Part shown: one piece after another, positions 18,585 to 30,131 of the stretch
How the letters are laid out: every line of letters starts with the position of its first letter
Position numbering within the stretch: position 1 is the stretch's first letter
DNA from: Apilactobacillus ozensis DSM 23829 = JCM 17196
Lineage (GTDB): Bacteria > Bacillota > Bacilli > Lactobacillales > Lactobacillaceae
Length of the DNA stretch: 64,000 nucleotides
Direction of reading: 5' to 3'
Assembly: GCF_001435995.1 (NCBI RefSeq)
Contig: NZ_AYYQ01000029.1
Location: 60,890 to 124,889 of the forward strand
The notes under the pieces: generated by a model
What the model was told of the DNA's origin: nothing
Seen by the model: only the letters and a program-made list of their open reading frames with translations
The model's database searches: none
Position numbers and translations under genes: made by a program

Positions 18585-20831
18585 TTGCCAGATAAAGATT
18601 TAGTTTCAGGAATGAATGATAAACAAAGAGAAGCAGTTTTATGTACCGAGGGTCCTCTATTAATTATGGCAGGTGCTGGTAGTGGTAAGACTAGAGTTTT
18701 AACTCATCGAATTTCATATTTGATTCAAGCTAAAAATGTTTTACCATGGAATATTTTAGCTATTACTTTTACCAATAAAGCTGCTAAAGAAATGCGCGAA
18801 AGAGTGGGAAAACTTCTAGAGTCAGGTGGAAAAGAAGTTTGGGTTTCTACTTTTCATGCGCTTTGTGTCAGAATTTTAAGAAGAGATATTGATAAATTAG
18901 GATATAATCGTGCCTTTACAATTGCTGGTAGTTCAGAGCAAAGAACATTGGTTAAAAGAATTATGAAAGAATTAAACATAGACCCTAAAAAAAATGATCC
19001 TAGGGCTATTTTATCTTCGATTTCTAATGCTAAAAATGATTTACAAACTCCTGAAGAGTATATTAGTAGTCATGGTGGGAATAATCCTTTTGAAAAAAAT
19101 GTGGGCTTAGTTTATCAAGAATATCAAAAGCAATTACATAGTAATCAAGCTCTAGATTTTGATGATTTAATTATGCTTACAATTGATTTGTTTAAACAAA
19201 ATCCAGAAATTTTAAACTATTATCAAGATAAGTTTAAGTACATTCATGTTGATGAATACCAAGATACCAATGAAGCTCAATATAAATTAGTTCGTATGTT
19301 AGCTGATAAATATAGAAATATTTGTGTGGTTGGGGATGCTGACCAAAGTATCTACGGTTGGCGTGGTGCTAACATGAATAACATTTTAAACTTTCAAAAT
19401 GATTATAAAGACGCTCATGTGACATTATTAGAGCAAAACTATCGTTCAACTAAAAATATTTTACGTGCTGCTAATTCCGTAATTCAAAATAATGCAGAAC
19501 GTAAAGATAAAAATCTTTGGACTGAAAATGCTGAAGGTGAAAAAATATCTTATTATCGCGGTCATGGTGAAGTTGATGAAGCTTTATTTGTAGTTTCTAA
19601 AATTAAAGAGGGCATAGAAAGCAAATATTCTTATGGTGATTTTGCCATTTTGTACCGTACCAATGCTCAATCTCGTATTATTGAAGAAACTTTTCTAAAG
19701 TCTAACATTCCTTATACAATCGTGGGTGGACACAAATTTTACGACCGTAAAGAAATTCAAGATGTTTTAGCATATTTAACTTTAATTGCTAATCCTAGCG
19801 ATTCAATTAGCTTTGAAAGGGTTATTAATGAACCTAAGCGAGGAATAGGTAATACTAGTGTAGATAAACTTAGGTCATTTGCTCAAATGAATAATTGGAC
19901 GTTATTAGAAGCAGCTAAAAATATTGAATTAAGTGGTGATTTATCTTCAAGAGCTAGAAGTGCAATTTCAGATTTTGGAATGCTAATTGGGAAATTACAA
20001 GCTCAGCAAAGTCAATTATCATTAACAGATTTAACTAATGCTATTTTAGAACAAACTGGTTATTTAGATATTTTAAAAGCCTCCAAGTCATTAGAATCTA
20101 AAGCTAGAATTGAAAATATTGAAGAATTTCTATCAGTAACAAAACAGTTTGATGATAATTATCAAGAAAGCGAAGATAGTGATTCAATGTTAGCTAATTT
20201 CTTATCGGATTTAGCTTTGGTGTCAGCACAAGATGATGTTGAAGATGACGCTCCACAAGTTACTTTAATGACTTTACACGCTGCAAAAGGTTTGGAATTT
20301 CCAGTAGTATTTTTAATGGGAATGGAAGAAGGCATTTTTCCATTAGGACGAGCTGCAGCTAATGATGATGAATTAGAGGAAGAACGTAGATTAGCATATG
20401 TTGGAATTACCCGTGCTCAAGAAAAGCTATACATTACAAACGCTTTTTCTCGTATGTTATACGGTAGACGCCAAAATAATCCTGAATCTAGGTTTATTGA
20501 TGAAATAGATACCGATTTAATTAAAAACGAAAATCAGACTGACAACAATAGTCAATCAGCTTCGTTTGATTCAAGCATAAAAAGATATCGTGAACGTAAA
20601 ACTCGCTATAGTTCATATCGTCAACCAAATACTAAGGTAGAAAAGCCTAAAGAAACTGGTGCAAACAAAAAATCATGGACGATTGGTGATAAGGTAATTC
20701 ACAAGGCTTGGGGAACTGGAACGGTAGTTAAAATAACCGGTTCTGGTGAAGATATGGAATTAGATATTGCCTTTCCTGACAAAGGGTTAAAACGCTTATT
20801 GGCTGCTTTTGCTCCAATCAGCAAGGGTTAA
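18585..20831 (+). CDS. pcrA: ATP-dependent DNA helicase PcrA
   Basis: PcrA is a 3'-5' SF1A helicase used in repair, plasmid replication and clearing of RecA or stalled polymerases. About 748 residues show GPLLIMAGAGSGKTRVLTHR (Walker A), the Q-motif MNDKQREAV, HVDEYQDTNEAQY (motif II), VVGDADQSIYGWRGA (motif III) and VTLMTLHAAKGLEFPVVF (motif V). The C-terminus has the Tudor-like segment IGDKVIHKAWGTGTVV that binds RNA polymerase. Start is uncertain: TTG 18585 is 12 nt and GTG 18576 only 3 nt from GAGG. ligA follows after 15 nt in the conserved pcrA-ligA-camS order. Confidence 0.95.
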   Translation: MPDKDLVSGMNDKQREAVLCTEGPLLIMAGAGSGKTRVLTHRISYLIQAKNVLPWNILAITFTNKAAKEMRERVGKLLESGGKEVWVSTFHALCVRILRRDIDKLGYNRAFTIAGSSEQRTLVKRIMKELNIDPKKNDPRAILSSISNAKNDLQTPEEYISSHGGNNPFEKNVGLVYQEYQKQLHSNQALDFDDLIMLTIDLFKQNPEILNYYQDKFKYIHVDEYQDTNEAQYKLVRMLADKYRNICVVGDADQSIYGWRGANMNNILNFQNDYKDAHVTLLEQNYRSTKNILRAANSVIQNNAERKDKNLWTENAEGEKISYYRGHGEVDEALFVVSKIKEGIESKYSYGDFAILYRTNAQSRIIEETFLKSNIPYTIVGGHKFYDRKEIQDVLAYLTLIANPSDSISFERVINEPKRGIGNTSVDKLRSFAQMNNWTLLEAAKNIELSGDLSSRARSAISDFGMLIGKLQAQQSQLSLTDLTNAILEQTGYLDILKASKSLESKARIENIEEFLSVTKQFDDNYQESEDSDSMLANFLSDLALVSAQDDVEDDAPQVTLMTLHAAKGLEFPVVFLMGMEEGIFPLGRAAANDDELEEERRLAYVGITRAQEKLYITNAFSRMLYGRRQNNPESRFIDEIDTDLIKNENQTDNNSQSASFDSSIKRYRERKTRYSSYRQPNTKVEKPKETGANKKSWTIGDKVIHKAWGTGTVVKITGSGEDMELDIAFPDKGLKRLLAAFAPISKG

Positions 20832-22880
<2,049 letters not shown>

Positions 22881-22899
22881 TCCAGGAGGAAAAAATAAC

Positions 22900-24009
22900 A
22901 TGAAGAAATTTAGAATTATTATGTTATTAATGGCTTGTACACTATTTTTAGCTGCATGTGGTAAGTCGGAAAGTAGTAAAAAGGGTAAAGATAATAGTTC
23001 CAATACTCAATTAATTGGCCAGACTAGTAATAAATATTACCAAGGAGTAATTAAAAATGGTCATTATCAAACTAGTAAATCCCGTGGGGTTACCGTTCAA
23101 CAAAATGATAACCAACTTAATTTGAAGAGCTTTGAGAATGGTTTGCTAAATATTTCTAAGTCTCATTTTTCAACTGATAAATATATATTCCAAGAAGGTC
23201 AATATATAAATACTAATACAGCTGAAAAATGGTTAGATAGAAAAACTAAAAAGAATCCAGAAGGACTAAATCCTTCTGGAAAAGATACAAAAGTTCCAAT
23301 GTATTTACAACAAATTGACGAACAAGATTTTATGACTCAGCAAAATAACTCTTTAAAAATCAGTGGTATGACTATTGGTGTGGGGATCAATTCAGTTTAT
23401 TACTACCGAAAAGAAGCCTATGGTGCTATTTATCAAAAGAAACTAACTAATTCAGAAATTAAAGAGCAGGGAAAACAAATTGGAAATACTATTTTACAAA
23501 GATTGCGTAAAAATAAAGATTTGAAAAATATTCCAATTGTCATTGCACTTTATAAGCAAGCACCTAATGATAGTTTAGTTGGTGGTAACTTCTTTGCTTA
23601 TTCTGTGAATAATGATGGAGCTACAAAAGTATCTAGTTGGCAAAAAATGAACATTAAAAACGAGGTATTGCCATCACAAAGCAGCAAGACAAATAATAAC
23701 GATGAAGATGCTTTTGATAACTTCAAGAGTCAAGTACAAAACTTTTTCCCTAATTTGAGTGGGATAACTGCTCAAGCTCATTATGTTAATGGTAAGTTGA
23801 GTGGGATGCATGTAAATATCACAACCCAGTTTTATGGCGAAAGTGAAATCATTAGTTTTACACAATATGTACAAACTCAAGCTGAAAAATACTTACCTAG
23901 CGGGATTCCAATTGATATTAGTATAAGTTCTACTGAAGGAATGCAAAGTTTCTTATCTAGGAGCTCTAGTAGCAAAGAATTCTATTCACATGTATTTTCA
24001 AGCTATTAA
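22900..24009 (+). CDS. camS: CamS family lipoprotein
   Basis: This is a 369-residue secreted lipoprotein of the CamS family (sex-pheromone cAM373 precursor family). The ATG at 22900 is 9 nt after AGGAGGA. A signal peptide of 19 residues ends in the lipobox LAAC, with Cys20 as the lipidated residue, followed by a Ser/Lys-rich linker. The body contains ISISSTEGMQSFLSR and similar CamS segments. In enterococci and staphylococci the processed signal peptide can act as a mating pheromone; whether that happens here is unknown. It lies between ligA and gatC, as in many Bacilli. Confidence 0.88.
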   Translation: MKKFRIIMLLMACTLFLAACGKSESSKKGKDNSSNTQLIGQTSNKYYQGVIKNGHYQTSKSRGVTVQQNDNQLNLKSFENGLLNISKSHFSTDKYIFQEGQYINTNTAEKWLDRKTKKNPEGLNPSGKDTKVPMYLQQIDEQDFMTQQNNSLKISGMTIGVGINSVYYYRKEAYGAIYQKKLTNSEIKEQGKQIGNTILQRLRKNKDLKNIPIVIALYKQAPNDSLVGGNFFAYSVNNDGATKVSSWQKMNIKNEVLPSQSSKTNNNDEDAFDNFKSQVQNFFPNLSGITAQAHYVNGKLSGMHVNITTQFYGESEIISFTQYVQTQAEKYLPSGIPIDISISSTEGMQSFLSRSSSSKEFYSHVFSSY

Positions 24010-24010
24010 T

Positions 24011-24032
24011 TAACATACGATTTTGTATGTTA
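24011..24032 (+). terminator. Weak terminator-like inverted repeat between camS and gatC
   Basis: TAACATAC (24011-24018) and GTATGTTA (24025-24032) form an 8-bp AT-rich stem with a 6-nt loop. The following sequence (AAATTATTATT) is a poor T-run, so partial termination at most is expected. Confidence 0.4.
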
Positions 24033-24076
24033 AAATTATTATTAAAACAATAAACTTAAAGGGGAATGAGTTCACT

Positions 24077-24382
24077 ATGAGTAATAGGATTACTAAAGAA
24101 CAGGTTGAACATGTTGCATCTTTAGCTAAGCTAGAATTAAGCGAGAAGCAACTTCCTTATTTTACTGAACAACTAAGTAATATTATGGGATTATTTGAAA
24201 GCTTTGAAGAAGTTGATACTTCTAACATAGAGCCTACTTTTAATGTTACAGATCAAATAAATACTATGCGTGAAGACGTTGCCGATAATTGGAATGAAAA
24301 AGAAGCACTATTACAAAATGCGCCTGACGTTGCTGATGATTTAATCAGAACACCAACAATTATTGACGAAAGTGAGGACTAG
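24077..24382 (+). CDS. gatC: Asp/Glu-tRNA(Asn/Gln) amidotransferase subunit C
   Basis: GatC is the small subunit that stabilises the GatA-GatB complex in tRNA-dependent amidation. The ATG at 24077 ([20 protein letters not shown]) gives 101 residues, the normal length. AAAGGGGAA stands about 11 nt upstream. The motif [14 protein letters not shown] is characteristic. gatA starts 2 nt after its stop codon. GatCAB makes Gln-tRNA(Gln), and where needed Asn-tRNA(Asn), in organisms lacking the direct synthetase. Confidence 0.96.
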   Translation: MSNRITKEQVEHVASLAKLELSEKQLPYFTEQLSNIMGLFESFEEVDTSNIEPTFNVTDQINTMREDVADNWNEKEALLQNAPDVADDLIRTPTIIDESED

Positions 24383-24384
24383 TA

Positions 24385-25851
24385 ATGAACTTTTTAGATA
24401 AAAGCATTGCTGATATTCATACAGCTTTAGTTAATGGTGATATTACTGCCGAACAACTAACTGTTGAAGCAATACAAAATGCTAAAGAAAACGAAGATAA
24501 AATTTCAGCTTTTATTACTATCAATGAAGAACAAGCGATTGCTGAAGCTAAAAAAATAGATGAGGCAGGAATTGATTCAAATAATTTATTATCTGGAATT
24601 CCAGTCGCATTAAAAGATAACTTATTAACTAAAGACATTTTAACCACTGCTGGTTCTAAAATGTTATATAACTTTAAGCCAATTATTGATGCTACAGTTG
24701 TGCAAAAACTAAATAAATTAGGTGCAATTAGCATTGGTAAAACCAACATGGATGAATTTGCCATGGGTGGTTCCACTGAAACATCAGCTATGAAAATCAC
24801 TAAAAATCCATGGAATTTGTCTAAAGTTCCTGGTGGTTCTTCTGGTGGTTCAGCTGCTGCCGTTGCTGCTGGAGATGTGCTATCTGCCTTAGGTTCTGAT
24901 ACTGGTGGTTCGATTCGTCAACCAGCAGCTTTTAATGGTATTGTTGGAATGAAACCTACTTACGGACGAGTATCTCGTTGGGGCTTGATTGCTTTTGCTT
25001 CAAGTTTTGATCAAGTGGGTCCGCTAACTCGCAATGTTTACGATAATGCTTTGGTATTAAATGCTATTTCGGGTCGTGATGAACATGATATGACTAGTTC
25101 TGACCAAGAAGTACCTGATTTTACTAAAGACATCAAAGCTGGTGTTAAAGGAATGAAAATTGGTTTGCCTAAAGAATATTTAGGTGAAGGAATTGATGAA
25201 GAAGTTAAGCAAGCTATCTTAAAGGCTGCCGATATTTATCGTAAATTAGGTGCTGAGGTTGAAGAAGTTTCTTTACCACATAATAAATATGGAGTTGCTG
25301 CATATTATATTATTGCACCTTCAGAAGCTTCATCTAATTTACAAAGATTTGATGGTATTAGATACGGTTACCGTGCTAAAGACGCTAAAAATCTTGAAAA
25401 ATTATACGTTAAGAGTCGTTCCGAAGGATTTGGTGATGAAGTTAAGCGTCGTATTATGTTAGGGACTTATTCTTTATCTGCTGGTTCTTACGATGCTTAC
25501 TTTAAAAAAGCAGCTGAAATCAGGACTTTGATTATTAATGACTTTAAAAAAGTCTTTAAAGACTACGATTTAATTATGACTCCAACTACTCCAACTCCAG
25601 CCTTTGGAATTGGTGAAGAAAATGATGATCCTTTGACTATGTACATGAATGATGCTTTAACAATCCCAGCAAACATGGCAGGTCTACCTGGTATGTCAGT
25701 TCCAGCTGGATTTTCTAAAGATGGAATGCCAATTGGAATGCAATTACTAGCTCGTCATTTTGACGAAACATCAATTTATAAAGCTGGTTATGCTTTCGAA
25801 CAAAATACTGATTTTCATAAACAAACACCTAAGATGGGGGGAGCAAAATAA
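24385..25851 (+). CDS. gatA: Asp/Glu-tRNA(Asn/Gln) amidotransferase subunit A
   Basis: GatA is the glutaminase subunit that releases ammonia for amidation of misacylated tRNA. The 488 residues carry the amidase signature with the Ser-cisSer-Lys triad: the Lys in PVALKDN near residue 78, and the serines in [16 protein letters not shown] (about 150-165). [16 protein letters not shown] continues the signature. It sits between gatC and gatB; its stop shares one base with the gatB start. Confidence 0.97.
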   Translation: MNFLDKSIADIHTALVNGDITAEQLTVEAIQNAKENEDKISAFITINEEQAIAEAKKIDEAGIDSNNLLSGIPVALKDNLLTKDILTTAGSKMLYNFKPIIDATVVQKLNKLGAISIGKTNMDEFAMGGSTETSAMKITKNPWNLSKVPGGSSGGSAAAVAAGDVLSALGSDTGGSIRQPAAFNGIVGMKPTYGRVSRWGLIAFASSFDQVGPLTRNVYDNALVLNAISGRDEHDMTSSDQEVPDFTKDIKAGVKGMKIGLPKEYLGEGIDEEVKQAILKAADIYRKLGAEVEEVSLPHNKYGVAAYYIIAPSEASSNLQRFDGIRYGYRAKDAKNLEKLYVKSRSEGFGDEVKRRIMLGTYSLSAGSYDAYFKKAAEIRTLIINDFKKVFKDYDLIMTPTTPTPAFGIGEENDDPLTMYMNDALTIPANMAGLPGMSVPAGFSKDGMPIGMQLLARHFDETSIYKAGYAFEQNTDFHKQTPKMGGAK

Positions 25852-27272
25852 TGAACTTTGAAACAACAATTGGACTTGAAGTTCACGTTGAGTTAAAAAC
25901 AAATTCTAAAATTTTTAGTCCTTCTCCTGTAGAATACGGGGATGAACCTAATAAGAACACGAATGTGATTGATTGGGGATATCCCGGAGTTTTACCTACT
26001 ACCAATAAAGGTGTAGTTAAATCTGGAATCATGGCCGCTTTAGCACTCCATGCTGAAATAGAAAGGCATCCTCATTTTGACCGAAAAAACTATTTCTATC
26101 CTGATAATCCTAAAGCATATCAAATCACTCAACATGATACTCCCGATGCTCATGATGGATGGATTGAAATTGAAGTTGATGGCCAAAAGAAAAAAATTGG
26201 AATTGAAGAAATGCACATTGAAGAAGATGCTGGTAAAAATACCCATGGAAATAAATTTTCTTATGTGGATTTAAACCGTCAAGGAACTCCATTAATTGAA
26301 ATTGTTTCTAAACCAGACATTGCTTCGCCTGATGAAGCCTATGCTTACCTAGAAGCTTTAAGACAACGCCTATTATTTACTGGAATCTCTGATGTTAAGA
26401 TGGAAGAAGGTTCCATGCGTGTGGACGTTAACATTTCAATTCGACCATACGGACAAAAAGAATTTGGAACTAAAGTAGAACTTAAAAACTTGAACTCATT
26501 TAACTATGTGCGTAAAGGTTTAGCATATGAAGAAAAACGTCAACAACAAGTATTAATGTCTGGTGGTAAGATTCAACAAGAAACTAGACGTTTTGATGAA
26601 ACTAACGGTACTACTATATTAATGCGTGTTAAAGAGGGGGCTGACGATTACCGTTATTTCCCAGAACCAGATTTACCCGCTTTGAATATATCAGACGATT
26701 GGATAAATGAAATTCACGAAGAATTTCCAGAAATGCCTGGTAGTCGTAGAGATAGATATATTAATAAGTTAGGGTTAACTGACTACGATGCGATGGTTAT
26801 TACACAAACTAAACAAATGTCAGATTTCTATGATAAGATGATTGAATTGGGTGCTGATGCTAAAATGGCATCTAACTATTTACAAGTGAACGTAAATGAA
26901 TATTTGAATTCTAAACAAGTAGATTTAGATGATACTGAAATTACCCCTGAAAACTTAACTACTATGATTAAGTTAATTAGCGATGGTACAATTTCATCTA
27001 AAATGGCTAAAAAAGTTTTCAAAGCAATTACTGAAGGTAAGGAACCTAAACAATTTGTGCATGAAAATGGGATGGTTCAATTGTCTGATCCTAAAGAATT
27101 GCAACCAATTATTGACCAAATATTATCTGATAATCCTCAATCTATTGAAGATTTCCACAATGGTAAAGATAGAGCTATTGGTTTCTTAGTTGGTCAAATA
27201 ATGAAACAAACTCGTGGTAAAGCTAATCCTCAAGTTGTTAATAAATTATTAATGCAATCAATCAACAAATAG
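25851..27272 (+). CDS. gatB: Asp/Glu-tRNA(Asn/Gln) amidotransferase subunit B
   Basis: GatB binds misacylated tRNA, activates the side-chain carboxylate with ATP and transfers ammonia. The 473 residues start [17 protein letters not shown] and contain [10 protein letters not shown] and [13 protein letters not shown] in the cradle domain, with the helical and YqeY-like tail domains at the C-terminus ([17 protein letters not shown]). The start codon overlaps the gatA stop (TAATG), showing tight coupling. Confidence 0.97.
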   Translation: MNFETTIGLEVHVELKTNSKIFSPSPVEYGDEPNKNTNVIDWGYPGVLPTTNKGVVKSGIMAALALHAEIERHPHFDRKNYFYPDNPKAYQITQHDTPDAHDGWIEIEVDGQKKKIGIEEMHIEEDAGKNTHGNKFSYVDLNRQGTPLIEIVSKPDIASPDEAYAYLEALRQRLLFTGISDVKMEEGSMRVDVNISIRPYGQKEFGTKVELKNLNSFNYVRKGLAYEEKRQQQVLMSGGKIQQETRRFDETNGTTILMRVKEGADDYRYFPEPDLPALNISDDWINEIHEEFPEMPGSRRDRYINKLGLTDYDAMVITQTKQMSDFYDKMIELGADAKMASNYLQVNVNEYLNSKQVDLDDTEITPENLTTMIKLISDGTISSKMAKKVFKAITEGKEPKQFVHENGMVQLSDPKELQPIIDQILSDNPQSIEDFHNGKDRAIGFLVGQIMKQTRGKANPQVVNKLLMQSINK

Positions 27273-27291
27273 ATAGGAAGTATTTATTAAC

Positions 27292-28272
27292 ATGCAAAAA
27301 CGTGCTCGAGTAATCTATAACCCAACTTCTGGTCGTGAGGCATTAAAACAAAATATGATTGATATTTTAAATGTTTTTGAAGAAGCTGGTTACGAAACAA
27401 GTGCATATGCCACTACTCCAGAAGAAAATTCTGCTAAAAATGAGGCTACTAGAGCTGCCAAAGCTGGCTTTGATTTAATTGTAGCTGCCGGTGGCGATGG
27501 TACAATTAACGAAGTAGTTAACGGAATTGCATTTTTGGATTATCGACCTAAAATGGCTATTATTCCTGCTGGAACTACCAATGATTTTGCGAGAGCTCTA
27601 CACATTCCACGTGAAAATCCAGTGGATGCTGCTAAGATAGTTCTTAAGAATCAAACTTTTAATATGGATATTGGTAAAGCTGGCAATAAATACTTTATGA
27701 ACATTGCTGGTGGAGGTTTATTAACTGAGCTGACTTATGATGTTCCTTCTAATTTGAAAACTATTTTTGGATATTTAGCATATCTAGTTAAAGGTGCTGA
27801 GTTATTACCAAGAATTAAACCAATCGATATGAACTTAGAGTATGATGACGGAAAATTTGAAGGCAAAGCTTCAATGTTTCTACTTGCTATGACTAATTCA
27901 ATTGGTGGATTGGAAAGAATCGTACCAGATGCTTCACTGGATGACGGTAATTTTACAATGATTATTGTAAAAACTAGCAATATTATTGAAATTTTACAAT
28001 TATTAGCTAAAGTGCTTAGTGGTGGTCGTCATATAAATGATTCTAGAATTATTTATAAAAAAACTTCTAAATTAATCGCACGTCCGGTTAATGACAAAAT
28101 GCAAATTAATTTAGACGGTGAATATGGTGGAGATGCACCTATGGAGTTTGTTAACTTAAAACAACACATTGAGATGTATGCTAATCTTGATAGTATGCCT
28201 AAAAAAGCAATTAGTTATGACTCAGTTGAAGCAGAAAAACAATTTATTGATGAAGTAGACAATTTAAAATAA
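27292..28272 (+). CDS. dagK: Diacylglycerol kinase (DagK/YegS type)
   Basis: DagK phosphorylates diacylglycerol to phosphatidic acid, recycling the DAG left by lipoteichoic-acid synthesis; the LTA operon lies elsewhere in this window. The 326 residues have the NAD-kinase-like catalytic domain with AAGGDGTINEVVNGIA (about residues 64-79) and IIPAGTTNDFARAL, and the LceB-like C-terminal domain. It follows gatB by 19 nt and ends in a strong terminator. Confidence 0.93.
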   Translation: MQKRARVIYNPTSGREALKQNMIDILNVFEEAGYETSAYATTPEENSAKNEATRAAKAGFDLIVAAGGDGTINEVVNGIAFLDYRPKMAIIPAGTTNDFARALHIPRENPVDAAKIVLKNQTFNMDIGKAGNKYFMNIAGGGLLTELTYDVPSNLKTIFGYLAYLVKGAELLPRIKPIDMNLEYDDGKFEGKASMFLLAMTNSIGGLERIVPDASLDDGNFTMIIVKTSNIIEILQLLAKVLSGGRHINDSRIIYKKTSKLIARPVNDKMQINLDGEYGGDAPMEFVNLKQHIEMYANLDSMPKKAISYDSVEAEKQFIDEVDNLK

Positions 28273-28285
28273 TTTTTTATTTGAG

Positions 28286-28338
28286 AAGTTTTACTGTATT
28301 ATAATAAATGAGATAATACAGTAAGACTTTTTGTTTAT
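28286..28338 (+). terminator. Intrinsic terminator of the pcrA-to-dagK block
   Basis: A 17-bp stem (28286-28302 with 28313-28329, one G-U pair) and a 10-nt loop are followed by TTTTTGTTTATT. A TATAAT sits within the loop edge, but without a -35. Confidence 0.88.
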
Positions 28339-28350
28339 TAAGGAGAAAAT

Positions 28351-29721
28351 ATGAAAATAGAAACACCAGTTATTAAAAATAACGAATATGAAGTAAATAT
28401 CGTAGACTTAACTTATCAGGGCTTAGGAGTGGCTAAAATTGAAGATTTTCCAATTTTCATCGAAGACACATTGCCTGGTGAAATAGCTAAGGTAAAGATT
28501 ACTAAGGTTAACAAAAATTTTAGCTTTGGGAAGTTAGTTGATTTAATTAAAAAGAGTGAAGACCGAGTTGAAGATGTGAACCTAGACTACATCAAAACAG
28601 GAATAGCACCTTTACAACATTTAAAATACGATGCTCAATTAAAATTTAAGCAACATCAAGTTAAAGAATTATTTGATAAAGCTAAAATGGATGTTGATGT
28701 ATTACCTACAATTGGAATGGACAAGCCTAACAAGTATCGTAATAAGGCTCAAGTACCAGTCAGAAAAATTCACGGTAAATTGGAAACTGGTTTTTATCGT
28801 AGACATTCACATGATTTGATACCAATCGAAGATTTCTATATTCAAGACCCTAAAATTGATGAAGCTATTTTAGTAGTTAGAGATGTATTGAGGAAGTTCC
28901 ATGTGGCACCTTATAACGAAGGCGGCCACAACGGTGTTATTAGAAATATCATTGTAAGAAGAGGGTATTACACCGGAGAAATCATGATTGGACTTGTTAC
29001 TAGAACTAAAAAGTTACCAATGGTTGATTTAGTGGTTAAAACAATTACAGAACGATTACCAGAAGTAACTAGTATTATTCAAAATATTAATTTAAGTGAT
29101 GGTAATGCTATTTTTGGTAAAAAGAATGTTAAACTATTTGGTAAAAACTATATTGAGGATAAATTATTAGGTTTAACCTTTGCAATTTCACTAAATTCTT
29201 TCTATCAAGTTAATCCAACTCAAACTGAAAAATTATACTCATTGGCAATTGAAAATGCTGATTTAACATCAGATCAAACTGTTATCGATGCTTATTGTGG
29301 AATCGGAACAATTTCACTTGCTATGGCTAAACATGTTAAAAAAGTTTATGGTGTTGAAATAGTTGCTAATGCAATTGAAGATGCTAAAATCAATGCTCAA
29401 AAGAATCATATTAATAACGCAAGATTTGTGGTTGGAAAAGCTGAAGAGCAAATGGCTAGATGGCAAGAAAACGGTCTTAAGCCAGATGTTATAATGGTTG
29501 ATCCACCACGTAAAGGTTTAGATGAAAGCTTTATTGAAAGTGCTGCTAAAATGGCTCCACAAAAAATCGTTTATATTTCTTGCAATCCAGCCACTTTAGT
29601 TCGAGATGCACAAATTCTTTCTGATTTAGGTTATGAGATAAATCAACCAGTGCAACCAGTTGATCAATTTCCTCAAACTGTGCATGTTGAAACTGTAACT
29701 GTATTTAATAAAAATAATTAA
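28351..29721 (+). CDS. rlmD: 23S rRNA (uracil-C5)-methyltransferase RlmD/RumA family
   Basis: This SAM-dependent enzyme makes 5-methyluridine in 23S rRNA. The 456 residues begin with a TRAM domain (VNIVDLTYQGLGVAKIEDFP), then the catalytic domain with DAYCGIGTISLAMAKHV (SAM), VDPPRKGLD and ISCNPATLVRDAQIL, whose Cys is the nucleophile. The region normally holding the iron-sulfur cluster cysteines reads YIKTGIAPLQHLKYDAQL and has no cysteine, so this member lacks the cluster. In Gram-positives one such enzyme may serve both U747 and U1939 (RlmCD). Confidence 0.93.
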   Translation: MKIETPVIKNNEYEVNIVDLTYQGLGVAKIEDFPIFIEDTLPGEIAKVKITKVNKNFSFGKLVDLIKKSEDRVEDVNLDYIKTGIAPLQHLKYDAQLKFKQHQVKELFDKAKMDVDVLPTIGMDKPNKYRNKAQVPVRKIHGKLETGFYRRHSHDLIPIEDFYIQDPKIDEAILVVRDVLRKFHVAPYNEGGHNGVIRNIIVRRGYYTGEIMIGLVTRTKKLPMVDLVVKTITERLPEVTSIIQNINLSDGNAIFGKKNVKLFGKNYIEDKLLGLTFAISLNSFYQVNPTQTEKLYSLAIENADLTSDQTVIDAYCGIGTISLAMAKHVKKVYGVEIVANAIEDAKINAQKNHINNARFVVGKAEEQMARWQENGLKPDVIMVDPPRKGLDESFIESAAKMAPQKIVYISCNPATLVRDAQILSDLGYEINQPVQPVDQFPQTVHVETVTVFNKNN

Positions 29722-29777
29722 TTTTATTTAAGATTAAAATTAAATTAAAGAAAAAATAAAAATATTAAAATATATTG

Positions 29778-29806
29778 TTGATTTTTAATTTAATTTGAGT
29801 TATTAT
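29778..29806 (+). promoter_or_regulatory. Promoter of the asnB T-box leader
   Basis: TTGATT (29778-29783) and TATTAT (29801-29806) are 17 bp apart in an AT-rich tract (29722-29820) that otherwise holds no gene. Start of transcription near 29813 would place the T-box at the mRNA 5' end. Confidence 0.55.
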
Positions 29807-29821
29807 TTTCTATAACAAATT

Positions 29822-30098
29822 AACTAGAAAGACGAGTAAGCAAATTTAATCGTTAAGTGAGCTAGTGTTAGTGTGAAACTAGTCGACCCTGATTTGCTGA
29901 AAAACCCTTTCCCAAGTTGCTAACCCAAATGATTATTATCAGAGTAGGCTTAGACGTATCCGGTACGTTACAATCGGTGGAGTATTATTTGTACTCTTAT
30001 ATGAGTTGGTCTATATATAATAGGCAACTTGGGTGGTACCGCGGAAATAAGCCTTTCGTCCCTTGTAATTAGGGGATGGAAGGCTTATTTTTTATCTC
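29822..30098 (+). promoter_or_regulatory. T-box riboswitch, specifier AAC (asparagine)
   Basis: The leader carries GAGTAAG (S-turn side of Stem I, 29834-29840) and the T-box core GGGTGGTACCGCGG (30031-30044). Helices GAAAG/CTTTC (29827-29831 with 29907-29911) and GCAAAT/ATTTGC bracket the specifier loop, whose 3' side reads GAAA-AAC-C. The AAC at 29903-29905 matches tRNA-Asn (anticodon GUU). AATAAGCCTT and AAGGCTTATT near 30047-30090 form the terminator, followed by TTTTTT. Uncharged tRNA-Asn should favour antitermination and asnB expression. Confidence 0.95.
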
Positions 30099-30131
30099 TA
30101 AATTAGATTTTATTAGATAAGGAGCGATATT

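Noticed and set aside
28300..28305. TATAAT as a promoter for rlmD
   Set aside because: It lies in the stem/loop edge of the dagK terminator and has no -35 at a usable distance.
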